64,000 nt of DNA, from the NCBI RefSeq assembly GCF_035621475.1, contig NZ_CP141799.1, forward strand, positions 2,654,501 to 2,718,500, given 5' to 3'. Positions 38,020 through 46,688 of this stretch are shown piece after piece. Positions within the stretch are counted from its first letter, which is position 1; every line of letters starts with the position of its first letter. The DNA is from Pseudomonas paeninsulae (lineage in GTDB: Bacteria; Pseudomonadota; Gammaproteobacteria; Pseudomonadales; Pseudomonadaceae). The notes under the pieces are model-generated. The model was not told the DNA's origin, did no database searches, and saw only the letters and a list, made by a program, of their open reading frames with translations. The position numbers and the translations under genes were made by a program.

Positions 38020-39071
38020 CCTCGTTGCCAGAACGGCAACAACTCGTTGAGCGTTTTAACCATGCGGTGGTTTCGGGTGCGCGCAAGGCGGTTGCCTGCG
38101 CTGAGATCGGGCTGTCGCTACGCAGCCTGCAACGCTGGGCGTCTACGCCGGTGGTGCAGGCTGATGTGCGTACCACCACGCTACGCCCACGACCGTTGAA
38201 CGCCCTGAGTGAGTGCGAGCGCAGCGCGATCTTGGCTGCCTGCAACAGCCCGGAATTCGCCAGCCTGCCGCCCAGCCAGGTCGTGCCAAGGTTGGCCGAT
38301 CAAGGCCGCTACCTGGCCTCGGAGGCGACCTTTTATCGCGTCCTTAAAGCAGCCGATCAGCAGCATCGACGTGGCCGCAGTCATACACCGCACAAGCATG
38401 CCGCGCCGACCACGCACAACGCTACGAAGGCCAACCAGGTCTGGTCGTGGGACATCACCTACCTGGCTTCAAAGGTGCGCGGGAAGTATTACTACCTGTA
38501 TTTGATCGAGGATATCTACAGCCGCAAGGGCGTGGGCTGGGAAGTCTACGAACAAGAAAGCGGCGAACTGGCGGCCGAACTGATGCAGCGCACCGTACTG
38601 ACTGAGCGCTGCGCCGGCCGGCCCTTGGTGTTGCACTCGGATAACGGCGCGCCGATGAAATCAGTGACGCTGCTGAGCAAATTGTACGATTTAGGCATCA
38701 CCCCATCGCGCGGGAGGCCGCGGGTGAGCAACGACAATCCGTACTCAGAGTCGCTGTTTAGAACCCTGAAATACTGCCCGCAATGGCCGCAGGATGGTTT
38801 TGCCGATCTGGACGCAGCACGCAGCTGGGTGCGCGACTTTATGCGCTGGTACAACCACGAACACCGGCATAGCCGCATCCGCTTCGTGACCCCGGCGCAG
38901 CGGCATCGTGGCGAGGATCAAGAGGTGCTGGCCAAGCGTCATGCGCTGTACCAGCATGCTCGCAATCAACACCCGCATCGCTGGTCGGGCGCGACTCGAA
39001 ATTGGCAACCTATCGGCGCTGTCACACTCAATCCAGACAGAGAGCAACCGGCACTGAAAATAGCAGCTTAA
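37974..39071 (+). CDS. IS3-family OrfB (integrase catalytic part, by -1 frameshift)
   Basis: The catalytic region has the DDE triad of the rve superfamily: Asp in VWSWDITYLAS, Asp in VLHSDNGAPMKS and Glu in NPYSESLFRTLKYCP. It ends with the usual IS3 block FMRWYNHEHRHSRIRFVTPA. There is no good independent start near the overlap. Expression as an OrfAB fusion through the A6G slippery heptamer is the family's usual mechanism, so the given start is the slip site. Confidence 0.85.
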   Translation, partial: KKDECLLGKRQRGRLTSLPERQQLVERFNHAVVSGARKAVACAEIGLSLRSLQRWASTPVVQADVRTTTLRPRPLNALSECERSAILAACNSPEFASLPPSQVVPRLADQGRYLASEATFYRVLKAADQQHRRGRSHTPHKHAAPTTHNATKANQVWSWDITYLASKVRGKYYYLYLIEDIYSRKGVGWEVYEQESGELAAELMQRTVLTERCAGRPLVLHSDNGAPMKSVTLLSKLYDLGITPSRGRPRVSNDNPYSESLFRTLKYCPQWPQDGFADLDAARSWVRDFMRWYNHEHRHSRIRFVTPAQRHRGEDQEVLAKRHALYQHARNQHPHRWSGATRNWQPIGAVTLNPDREQPALKIAA

Positions 39072-39198
39072 AAACACGGCTGACGCGACAACTACCTTGC
39101 AAAACGCCGATACAGCGGGCGTTCGCCATATCCAATCATCGCTACTACACCGAAAAATTGGGTAAGAAGGTGCGTGTTTTCGACTTGGTGGCGGAGCT

Positions 39199-39801
39199 AT
39201 GAGTGCCACTTATCTTTCCTTTGCGGTCGCGGTAGTCCTATTGATTGCGTCACCTGGTCCAATCGTGGCCCTGGTGATCGCCGATGCCAGACGAGCTTGG
39301 CCTGCGTGGACGATCGTTGGAGGTGTCATCTCCGCTCAGCTGTTGCTGGTATCGGCGTTAATCGCTATCTATCTGACGCTGGACATCAACCCCGCCGTCC
39401 TAGACTGGGGGCAGGTCCTGGGTGGGATGTACCTTGCCTGGCTGGGCGTTAAGACTCTTGGCAGCAGCTCTGAATCGAGAGCTGTCCCACCTCGCGATGC
39501 TCACTGCTTCTGGCGAGCCATGGGCGTAGGCCTGTCAAACCCCAAGGACATTCTGTTCTTCCTGGCATTCCTTCCTGGCTTTATTTTACCTTCCGAGCCT
39601 TTCACTCCACAGGCAGTGGCCTTGATCGTGATTTGGGCCGTGATCGACATTTCGATCCTGATCACTTACAGCCTGTTGTCGAGGCGAATGGTGACCATCA
39701 GGAAGGCACAACGGCTACTAGATTTGGCCCCTGGGTACTTCCTGTTAGCCATCGGTTTACTTTCGTTCACGCTTGGACTTGGTCGCATTCTGCCGTGGTA
39801 A
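39199..39801 (+). CDS. LysE/RhtB-family amino-acid exporter
   Basis: A 200-residue inner-membrane exporter with the family start LSFAVAVVLLIASPGPIVALVI, a GGMYLAWLGVKTLG helix and the central FWRAMGVGLSNPKDILFFLAFLPGF motif. ATG overlaps the stop of the interrupted oxygenase gene (ATGA), so the two were translationally coupled before the IS arrived. It may now depend on read-through from the IS or an internal promoter. Confidence 0.9.
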   Translation: MSATYLSFAVAVVLLIASPGPIVALVIADARRAWPAWTIVGGVISAQLLLVSALIAIYLTLDINPAVLDWGQVLGGMYLAWLGVKTLGSSSESRAVPPRDAHCFWRAMGVGLSNPKDILFFLAFLPGFILPSEPFTPQAVALIVIWAVIDISILITYSLLSRRMVTIRKAQRLLDLAPGYFLLAIGLLSFTLGLGRILPW

Positions 39802-40015
39802 TTGAGGGCTGACCGGGACAGCATCAGATTGAGCTATACCCTAACCGGATGTCAGGCAAGTCCGCGCCACTCCGTCAGAATAGAGTCATGTTTAGCATTT
39901 TTTGACACCTGCTTGCCAAGGTCATAGATTCCACCCTGACAGATTCAGGGTTTAGGGAGCACTGGAACAGAAAGTGCACTTAGGCCTTTCCACCGATTTC
40001 GTTCATGGAGGCATC
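39802..40015 (+). other. Probable resolution (res) site region of the Tn3-family transposon
   Basis: A gene-free interval directly upstream of tnpR, where Tn3-family elements carry the three resolvase-binding subsites. I see AT-rich segments and partial inverted repeats (TGTCAGG near 39850, CTGACAG near 39938) but cannot define the subsites exactly. Confidence 0.45.
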
Positions 40016-40576
40016 TTGCAGGGACACCGTATCGGCTATGTCCGGGTGAGCAGTTTCGACCAGAACCCGGAACGGCAGCTGGAACAGACCGAGGTGAGCA
40101 AGTTGTTCACCGACAAGGCCTCGGGCAAGGACACCCAGCGTCCCCAGCTGGAAGCCATGCTCGGCTTTATTCGTGAGGGTGACACAGTGGTGGTGCACAG
40201 CATGGATCGCCTGGCGCGCAACCTCGACGACCTGCGCCGCCTAGTGCAGACGCTGACCCAGCGCGGCGTGCGCATCGAGTTCTTGAAGGAGGGACTGGTC
40301 TTCACCGGCGAGGACTCGCCGATGGCTAACCTCATGCTGTCGGTGATGGGGGCCTTCGCTGAGTTCGAGCGCGCCCTGATCCGCGAGCGGCAGCGCGAGG
40401 GCATTGCCCTGGCCAAGCAGCGCGGCGCTTACCGTGGGCGTAAGAAAGCCTTGTCCGACGAACAAGCCATCACGCTGCGGCAGCGAGCCGCTGCCGGCGA
40501 GGCGAAAGCGCAACTCGCCCGCGAGTTCAATATCAGCCGGGAAACCCTCTACCAGTACCTTCGCACGGACGACTGA
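40016..40576 (+). CDS. tnpR: Serine resolvase TnpR
   Basis: Site-specific recombinase that resolves transposition cointegrates. The N-terminus MQGHRIGYVRVSSFDQNPER places the catalytic Ser at residue 12 (or 13). MDRLARNLDDLR and the E-helix LMLSVMGAFAEFERALIRER follow, and a C-terminal helix-turn-helix (AKAQLAREFNISRETLYQYL) binds DNA. TTG at 40016 is chosen because GGAGG lies 4 bases upstream and the product start matches related resolvases. It is 3 bases upstream of tnpA. Confidence 0.93.
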   Translation: MQGHRIGYVRVSSFDQNPERQLEQTEVSKLFTDKASGKDTQRPQLEAMLGFIREGDTVVVHSMDRLARNLDDLRRLVQTLTQRGVRIEFLKEGLVFTGEDSPMANLMLSVMGAFAEFERALIRERQREGIALAKQRGAYRGRKKALSDEQAITLRQRAAAGEAKAQLAREFNISRETLYQYLRTDD

Positions 40577-40579
40577 TAT

Positions 40580-43551
40580 ATGCCGCGTCGCTCGATCCTC
40601 TCGGCTACGGAACGGGACACACTGCTTGCGCTGCCGGACAGCCAGGATGACCTCATCCGCTACTACACCTTCAATGAATCCGACCTGTCGCTGATCCGTC
40701 AGCGCCGGGGCGACCCCAACCGCCTCGGCTTCGCTGTGCAACTCTGCCTGCTGCGCTATCCCGGTTACGCGCTGTGCAGCGACACCGTGCTGTCCGAGCC
40801 GGTCATTCAATGGGTAGCCCGACAAGTCCAGACAGAGCCAGAGGCATGGGCGAAGTACGGCGAGCGTGACGTTACCCGCCGCGAGCATGCACAGGAACTG
40901 CGCACCTACCTCGGCATATCGCCATTCGGGCTTTCCGACTTTCGCGCCCTGGTGCGCGAGTTGACCGACCTGGCCCAGCAGACCGACAAGGGTTTGCTGC
41001 TGGCCGGGCAGGCCCTCGAAAGCCTGCGTCGTCAACGGCGGATACTGCCGACCCTGAGCGTGATTGATCGGGCCTGCGCAGAAGCCATTGCGCGAGCCAA
41101 CCGCAGGGTCTATCGAGCACTGATCGAGCCGCTGAGCCAGGAGCATCGAAACAAGCTCGATGTACTGCTCACTATCAAGAAAGGCAGCAACAACACCTGG
41201 TTGACCTGGTTGCGACAATCGCCGCTGAAACCGAATTCGCGGCACATGATGGAACACATCGAGCGCTTGAAGATATTCCAGTTGGTGGCTCTGCCCGAAG
41301 GACTCGACCGGCATATCCACCAGAACCGGCTGCTCAAGCTGGCCCGCGAGGGCGGGCAGATGACGGCCCAAGACCTTGGCAAGTTCGAGCCGGAGCGGCG
41401 CTATGCGACCATGGTTGCCATGGTGCTGGAAAGCACGGCGACCGTGACCGACGAACTGGTCGATCTGCACGACCGCATCATGATCAAGCTATTCAGCAGC
41501 GCAAAGCACAAGCATCAGCAGCAGTTCCAGAAGCAGGGCAAGGCAAGGCAATCAACGACAAGGTGCGCCTGTACTCGAAGATCGGCCAGGCCCTGCTGGA
41601 CGCAAAAGAAACCGGCAGCGATCCGTTCGCCGCCATCGAGGCGGTGATTTCCTGGGACGAGTTCACCCAAAGCGTCAGCGAAGCCGAGCTGTTGGCCCGC
41701 CCGAATGGCTTCGACCACCTTCACCTGGTCAGCGAGAATTACAGCACCCTGCGCCGCTACACCCCGGCCTTCCTGGAGGTGCTTCAGCTCCGTGCCGCAC
41801 CGGCAGCGCAAGGTGTCATGGATGCCGTCCAGACCCTGCGCGAAATGAACGCCGACAACCTGCGCAAGGTTCCAGCCGATGCGCCGACCGCCTTTATCAA
41901 GCCACGCTGGAAACCGCTCGTGATTACCCCTGAAGGCATCGACCGGCGTTTCTACGAAATCTGCGCGCTGTCCGAGCTGAAGAATGCGCTGCGCTCCGGC
42001 GACATCTGGGTCAAGGGTTCCCGGCAGTTCCGCGACTTCGACGACTACCTGCTGCCGGCTGAAAAGTTCGCCGCTCTCAAGCAGAACCATGCGTTGCCGC
42101 TGGCGATCAACCCGAACAGCGACCAGTACCTGGAAGAGCGCTTGCAGCTGCTGGACGAGCAGCTGGCCACCGTCACCCGGCTGGCCAAGGACAACGAACT
42201 GCCCGACGCCATCCTCACCGAGTCTGGGCTGAAAATCACCCCGCTGGATTCCGCAGTGCCCGACACGGCACAAGCGCTAATCGACCAAACAAGCCAACTG
42301 CTGCCGCGCATCAAGATCACCGAACTGCTGATGGACGTGGACGACTGGACAGGCTTCACCCGCCACTTCGTCCACCTGAAGGACGGTGCCCAAGCCAAAG
42401 ACCGGACGTTACTGCTGTCGGCGATCCTGGGCGATGCGATCAACCTCGGCCTGACCAAGATGGCCGAGTCGAGCCCTGGCCTGACCTATGCCAAGCTGTC
42501 TTGGCTGCAAGCCTGGCATATCCGCGACGAAACCTATTCGGCGGCCCTGGCCGAGTTGGTTAATAGTCAGTTCCGCCATGCCTTCGCCGCCAACTGGGGC
42601 GACGGCACCACTTCATCTTCCGATGGCCAACGCTTCCGTGCAGGCGGCAGGGGCGAGAGCACCGGCCACGTCAATCCCAAGTACGGCACCGAGCCCGGCC
42701 GGCTGTTCTACACCCACATCTCTGACCAGTACGCGCCCTTCAGTACCCGCGTGGTGAATGTCGGCGTGCGCGACTCCACCTACGTGCTCGACGGCCTGCT
42801 GTACCACGAATCCGACTTGCGGATCGAAGAGCACTACACCGACACGGCCGGCTTCACCGATCACGTTTTCGCCCTGATGCACCTGCTGGGTTTCCGCTTC
42901 GCGCCGCGCATCCGCGACCTGGGCGAAACCAGGCTGTATGTGCCGAACAGCGTCCAAGACTACCCAGTCCTTCGTCCGATGATCGGTGGCACGCTGAACA
43001 TCAAGCATGTCCGCGCCCACTGGGACGACATCTTGCGCTTGGCCAGCTCGATCAAGCAGGGCACCGTCACCGCTTCGCTGATGCTGCGCAAGCTTGGCAG
43101 CTACCCGCGCCAGAATGGCTTGGCCGTGGCCCTGCGCGAGCTGGGCCGGATCGAGCGCACGCTGTTCATCCTGGACTGGCTGCAAAGCGTTGAACTGCGC
43201 CGCCGCGTCCATGCCGGGCTGAACAAGGGCGAGGCGCGCAACTCTCTGGCCAGGGCGGTGTTTTTCAACCGCCTCGGCGAAATCAGGGATCGGAGTTTCG
43301 AGCAGCAGCGCTACCGGGCCAGCGGCCTCAACCTGGTGACCGCAGCCATCGTACTGTGGAACACGGTGTACCTGGAGCGTGCCACTCAGGCGATGGGCGG
43401 AACTGGCAAGCCGGTGAACAGCGAGCTGCTGCAATACCTTTCGCCGTTGGGCTGGGAACACATCAACCTGACCGGCGATTACGTCTGGCGGCAAAGCCGC
43501 AAACTGGAAGACGGGAAGTTCCGGCCGCTACGGATGCCCGGAAAACCTTAG
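40580..43551 (+). pseudogene. tnpA: Tn3-family transposase TnpA, frameshifted
   Basis: The first part, 40580-41550, encodes [20 protein letters not shown] and the DUF4158 region. The second part, about 41552-43551, encodes the Tn3 catalytic domain ([20 protein letters not shown], then [14 protein letters not shown]). The junction contains three tandem GGCAA units (41537-41551) where two would keep the frame ([13 protein letters not shown]). The 5-base gain throws the first frame into a stop at 41647. The gene end overlaps the right inverted repeat. Unless slippage or trans supply compensates, the transposon cannot move itself. Confidence 0.9.
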
Positions 43552-43584
43552 CATACGATTTTTTCCGAATTCTGCGAGCTCCCC
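43547..43584 (-). repeat. Tn3-family right inverted repeat
   Basis: 38 bp, mirror of the left repeat with three mismatches, followed by target duplication ACTGA at 43585-43589. Confidence 0.95.
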
Positions 43585-43673
43585 ACTGATATCCAGGCGC
43601 GCACCGCGTCTAACTCCAGGCGTATCTGGGGGCGCCTACGAGCAACGCGCCATGTCTGACGCCCCCATGAAAA

Positions 43674-43693
43674 AACGCGGCCGAGGCCGCGTT
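43674..43693 (-). terminator. Minus-strand terminator of the aldehyde dehydrogenase gene
   Basis: AACGCGGCC and GGCCGCGTT form a tight stem. On the minus strand a run of six T follows. Confidence 0.8.
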
Positions 43694-43814
43694 GCGAGAG
43701 TGATTTGCTGCCGTCAATATCAGGCCGCTGCAGCCTGTTGCAAATCTCGCCCGAAGGCATATCGCAGGGTAACCCGGCGCACGGGAGCACGTGCGCCGGG
43801 GAGCAACATCAGGC

Positions 43815-45335
43815 TCAGAAGAAGCCCAGCGGGTTGATGTCGTAGCTGATCAGCAGGTTCTTGGTCTGCTGATAGTGGTCGAGCATCATCTTGTGGGTCT
43901 CGCGGCCGACGCCGGACTTCTTGTAGCCACCGAACGCGGCGTGCGCCGGGTACAGGTGGTAGCAGTTGGTCCATACGCGACCGGCTTTGATCGCCCGACC
44001 CATGCGGTAGGCGCGGTTGATATCGCGGGTCCACAGACCGGCGCCCAGGCCGAACTCGGTGTCGTTGGCAATCGCCAGGGCTTCGGCTTCGTCCTTGAAG
44101 GTGGTGATGCCCACCACCGGGCCGAAGATCTCTTCCTGGAACACGCGCATCTTGTTGTTGCCCTTGAGCAGGGTCGGCTGAATGTAGTAACCGCTGGCCA
44201 GGTCGCCTTCCAGGCGCTCGGCCGCGCCGCCGGTGAGCAGCTCGGCGCCTTCTTCCTGGGCGATCTGCAGGTAGCTGAGGATCTTGTCGTACTGCTGCTC
44301 GGAGGCCTGGGCGCCGACCATGGTCTCGGTGTCCAGCGGGTCGCCCCGCTTGATCAGCTTGATCTTCTTCATCACCTCGACCATGAAGGCGTCGTAGATC
44401 GACTCCTGCACCAGCGCGCGGGATGGGCAGGTGCACACCTCGCCCTGGTTGAAGAACGCCAACACCAGACCTTCGGCGGCTTTTTCGATAAAGGCCGGCT
44501 CGGCGTTCATGATGTCTTCGAAGAAGATGTTCGGCGACTTGCCGCCCAGCTCCACGGTGCTCGGAATGATGTTCTCGGCGGCGCACTTGAGAATGTGCGA
44601 ACCGACCGGGGTGGAGCCGGTGAAGGCGATCTTGGCGATGCGCTTGCTGGTGGCCAGGGCCTCACCGGCTTCGCGGCCAAAGCCCTGGACCACGTTGAGC
44701 ACGCCCGGCGGCAGCAGGTCGCCGATCAGCTCCATTAGCACGGTGATCGACAGCGGCGTCTGCTCGGCTGGCTTCAAGATCACGCAGTTGCCGGCAGCCA
44801 GGGCCGGAGCGAGTTTCCAGGCGGCCATCAGCAGCGGAAAGTTCCACGGGATGATCTGCCCGACCACGCCCAGCGGCTCGTGGAAGTGATAGGCGGCGGT
44901 GTGTTCGTCGATTTCGGCGGCGCTGCCTTCCTGGGCACGGATGCAACCGGCGTAGTAGCGGAAGTGGTCAGCGGCCAGCGGTACGTCGGCGTTGAGGGTT
45001 TCGCGCACGGCCTTGCCGTTGTCCCAGGTTTCGGCCACGGCCAGCAGTTCGAGGTTGGCTTCGATGCGGTCGGCGATTTTCAGCAACACCAGCGAACGGT
45101 TCTGCACTGAGGTCTTGCCCCAGGCATCGGCGGCGGCATGGGCGGCGTCCAGGGCCAGCTCGATATCTTCGGCGCTGGAGCGGGGGAACTCACCGATCAG
45201 TGAGGCATCGACCGGGCTGGTGTTGTTGAAGTACTGCCCCTTGAGCGGTGCGACAAACTCGCCACCGATGAAGTTGCCGTAGCGCGGCTTGAGGTTGATA
45301 ACTGCGCCTGGTGTTCCGGGTTTAGCGTAAATCAT
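43815..45335 (-). CDS. exaC: NAD+-dependent acetaldehyde/aldehyde dehydrogenase (ExaC/AldB type)
   Basis: Oxidises the aldehyde produced by quinoprotein alcohol oxidation, 506 residues. ALDH signatures are [36 protein letters not shown] (general-base Glu) and [15 protein letters not shown] (catalytic Cys). The start [20 protein letters not shown] at 45335 matches the family; an upstream ATG at 45389 adds a non-family leader. An ErbR-type box lies 116-131 bases upstream. Downstream it ends at a strong terminator next to the Tn3 element. Confidence 0.92.
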   Translation of the reverse strand: MIYAKPGTPGAVINLKPRYGNFIGGEFVAPLKGQYFNNTSPVDASLIGEFPRSSAEDIELALDAAHAAADAWGKTSVQNRSLVLLKIADRIEANLELLAVAETWDNGKAVRETLNADVPLAADHFRYYAGCIRAQEGSAAEIDEHTAAYHFHEPLGVVGQIIPWNFPLLMAAWKLAPALAAGNCVILKPAEQTPLSITVLMELIGDLLPPGVLNVVQGFGREAGEALATSKRIAKIAFTGSTPVGSHILKCAAENIIPSTVELGGKSPNIFFEDIMNAEPAFIEKAAEGLVLAFFNQGEVCTCPSRALVQESIYDAFMVEVMKKIKLIKRGDPLDTETMVGAQASEQQYDKILSYLQIAQEEGAELLTGGAAERLEGDLASGYYIQPTLLKGNNKMRVFQEEIFGPVVGITTFKDEAEALAIANDTEFGLGAGLWTRDINRAYRMGRAIKAGRVWTNCYHLYPAHAAFGGYKKSGVGRETHKMMLDHYQQTKNLLISYDINPLGFF

Positions 45336-45450
45336 GGTGGTGCCCTCTCTTGTTTGTCGGAGCCTGTCCGTGGACGTGAAACAGGTCATGGTTCGATATT
45401 AGAAAGTCGCCGGCTCGGCCGGTATGCGTCCATGGCACAGAACCTCTCCT

Positions 45451-45466
45451 CATTTGGTAGTAGATG
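45451..45466 (-). promoter_or_regulatory. PQQ-regulon box upstream of the aldehyde dehydrogenase gene
   Basis: Read in gene direction: CTACTACCAAATGAGG, ending about 116 bases before the start codon. It shares TACTACCAA with the boxes upstream of pqqA and the cytochrome gene. Confidence 0.5.
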
Positions 45467-45701
45467 CGCAGGTTGTCTATGCCAAGCGTTTGCCCGCCCA
45501 GTCGGCACTGCCGCTGGAAAATTCAGCGTAGCTGCTTCTGCTAGCGCATGCCGTCGACATCCGGGCAAAGCAGATGCAGAGGCGCGCCAAGCAAGAGCGG
45601 CAATACACACCTGTATGGAGTTGGCAGCCAAAGCTGCATAAGGTTCGATCCGGCATGGATGCTCTACCCCGCTGCGCCTGAGAGCTTGGGAACAACTCTC
45701 A

Positions 45702-45761
45702 CCTACTGCGGTAGCCTGCAAACGCCCTACGCCCCGAACAATTACTTCGTGCGATCCGCGA
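45702..45761 (+). repeat. Dispersed intergenic repeat, copy B
   Basis: About 85 percent identical to 31080-31139, including GTAGCCT, CAAACGCCCTACGC and ATCCGCGA blocks. Confidence 0.6.
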
Positions 45762-46140
45762 TTCGCAGGGTGTCACTCGCCGCAGGCAGTGCACCATTGA
45801 TCACAGGTACGACACAAATCAGCCGAGATATCGCTGCGCTCCGAGCGAAATGCTGCGCTGTACGTTGCTGCGCCCTGCTGCGCACGTAGGAGACTGCCTC
45901 GCGACGGCGCTCGCTAGGCTCAGAACCTCTGAGCCTCGGCAGAGCCGACAGCTTATGTTCGGCGAAGAGTTCACATCAGCAGAAAACTTGCCAACCAAGT
46001 TTCAATTTTCATTCGGATGGCAATCAGACACATCACCCGAGAGACAAAAGGCACTTACCTTACTGGCCAACTACGCATTCACCATTGATTAAAATCAACA
46101 ACAGGGCAGCTTACTGTAACTATTCAAAACACGTAGCAAA

Positions 46141-46156
46141 TTTACTACCAATTAAC
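46141..46156 (+). promoter_or_regulatory. PQQ-regulon box upstream of pqqA
   Basis: TTTACTACCAATTAAC, about 105 bases before the pqqA start. The left half matches the other boxes, while the right half is degenerate. Confidence 0.45.
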
Positions 46157-46261
46157 CGGGCAGTTAATTCCAAAGTCTTATTAATATTCGCCAGTACTTG
46201 CCTGTAGCCTCGATTTGCAACACCGCAAACAGTGAACTTACCCCATAACAGGAGATAGGCC

Positions 46262-46336
46262 ATGCAGTGGATAGATCCGGACTTTTGCGACCTGCGTCTG
46301 GGCTTCGAAGTCACCGCGTACGTTTACGTGCGCTAA
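46262..46336 (+). CDS. pqqA: PqqA-type precursor peptide
   Basis: A 24-residue peptide with the invariant Glu-x3-Tyr of PqqA (GFEVTAY: Glu16 and Tyr20), the pair cross-linked by PqqE in PQQ synthesis. The DLRLGFEVT core is typical; a Cys at position 9 and the VYVR tail are unusual. AGGAG lies 8 bases before the ATG. It is followed within 58 bases by pqqD and pqqE but not by pqqB or pqqC, so it may be a paralogue of a canonical cluster elsewhere. Confidence 0.85.
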   Translation: MQWIDPDFCDLRLGFEVTAYVYVR

Positions 46337-46394
46337 GCCGTTAACCCGGCGGAGCGCCTGCGATGGCGCCTCGCCGCACCAGCCGCGAGGCGCC

Positions 46395-46688
46395 ATGACA
46401 ACTGTTCCGATAGACCCGGCAGACCGTTTCGAAATCCGCCCACCCTTCATGTTCCGCTGGGAACACTCGCAACACGCCCATGTTCTTCTGTATCCGGAAG
46501 GCATCGTCAAATTGAATAAAACTGGCGGCGATATTCTCAACTGCTGCGATGGCCAGACTAACGTAGCCGAATTGATCGAGAAACTTGGCGCACTGTATGA
46601 AGTAGCCGACGCGAATGTAATCAGCAATGGCGTCCTGCGTTTTCTGGAGGTGTCCCGTGGCAAAGGTTGGATCCGAATTAAGACTTGA
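46395..46688 (+). CDS. pqqD: PqqD peptide chaperone (RRE protein)
   Basis: A 97-residue winged-helix peptide-recognition protein that presents PqqA to PqqE. The sequence shows RFEIRPPFMFRWEHSQHAHV, then LLYPEGIVKLNKTGGDILNC with the conserved LN-x-TG, then the terminal helix region ANVISNGVLRFLEVSRGKGW. It overlaps pqqE by 32 bases, implying coupled translation. Confidence 0.9.
   Translation: MTTVPIDPADRFEIRPPFMFRWEHSQHAHVLLYPEGIVKLNKTGGDILNCCDGQTNVAELIEKLGALYEVADANVISNGVLRFLEVSRGKGWIRIKT

Larger units (their letters stand above)
37443..39108 (+). mobile_element. IS3-family insertion sequence nested in the transposon (about 1666 bp)
   Basis: Bounded by GATA duplications (37439-37442 and 39109-39112), deduced by restoring the interrupted oxygenase frame. 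Subterminal inverted repeats share TAGTTGTCGC at similar distances from each end. It carries orfA and orfB with an A6G slippery site at 37974-37980. The 4-base duplication fits IS3-family behaviour. Confidence 0.85.
36636..39202 (+). pseudogene. VioC/AsnO-like Fe(II)/2-oxoglutarate amino-acid oxygenase, split by an IS3 element
   Basis: Exon-like parts 36636-37442 (269 codons, ending DGSDRWI) and 39113-39202 (QRAFAISNHRYYTEKLGKKV and onward to a stop) join in frame after removing the IS and one GATA copy, giving a 298-residue protein. His118 and Glu120 in DLHTENAFH and His253/Arg255 in DNRKTAHARSQF match the iron- and 2-oxoglutarate-binding pattern of arginine/asparagine beta-hydroxylases. The split form ends at a TAG inside the IS, losing the C-terminus. 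The original stop overlaps the lysE start (ATGA). Confidence 0.85.
35429..43584 (+). mobile_element. Tn3-family transposon, 8156 bp, with amino-acid oxygenase/exporter cargo
   Basis: The 38-bp terminal inverted repeats at 35429-35466 and 43547-43584 (GGGGAGC... to ...GCTAAG) match at 35 of 38 positions, and ACTGA is duplicated at 35424-35428 and 43585-43589. Contents: a minus-strand LysR gene, a VioC/AsnO-like oxygenase gene, lysE-like exporter, resolvase tnpR and transposase tnpA. An IS3-family element is nested inside the oxygenase gene. The inverted repeats resemble the Tn5501-type subgroup as I recall it. Confidence 0.95.
45336..46261. other. 926-bp gene-poor interval between the aldehyde dehydrogenase and pqqA
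   Basis: Holds two candidate regulatory boxes (45451-45466 and 46141-46156) and repeat copy B (45702-45761). Several ORFs of 60-110 codons exist on both strands, but none shows a family, signal or ribosome site. The last 180 bases before pqqA are AT-rich, as expected for a promoter. Confidence 0.5.

Noticed and set aside
45850-46092. An 80-codon plus-strand ORF before pqqA
   Set aside because: No recognised family, no clear ribosome site, and its first half overlaps low-complexity sequence. It ends in the AT-rich promoter region.
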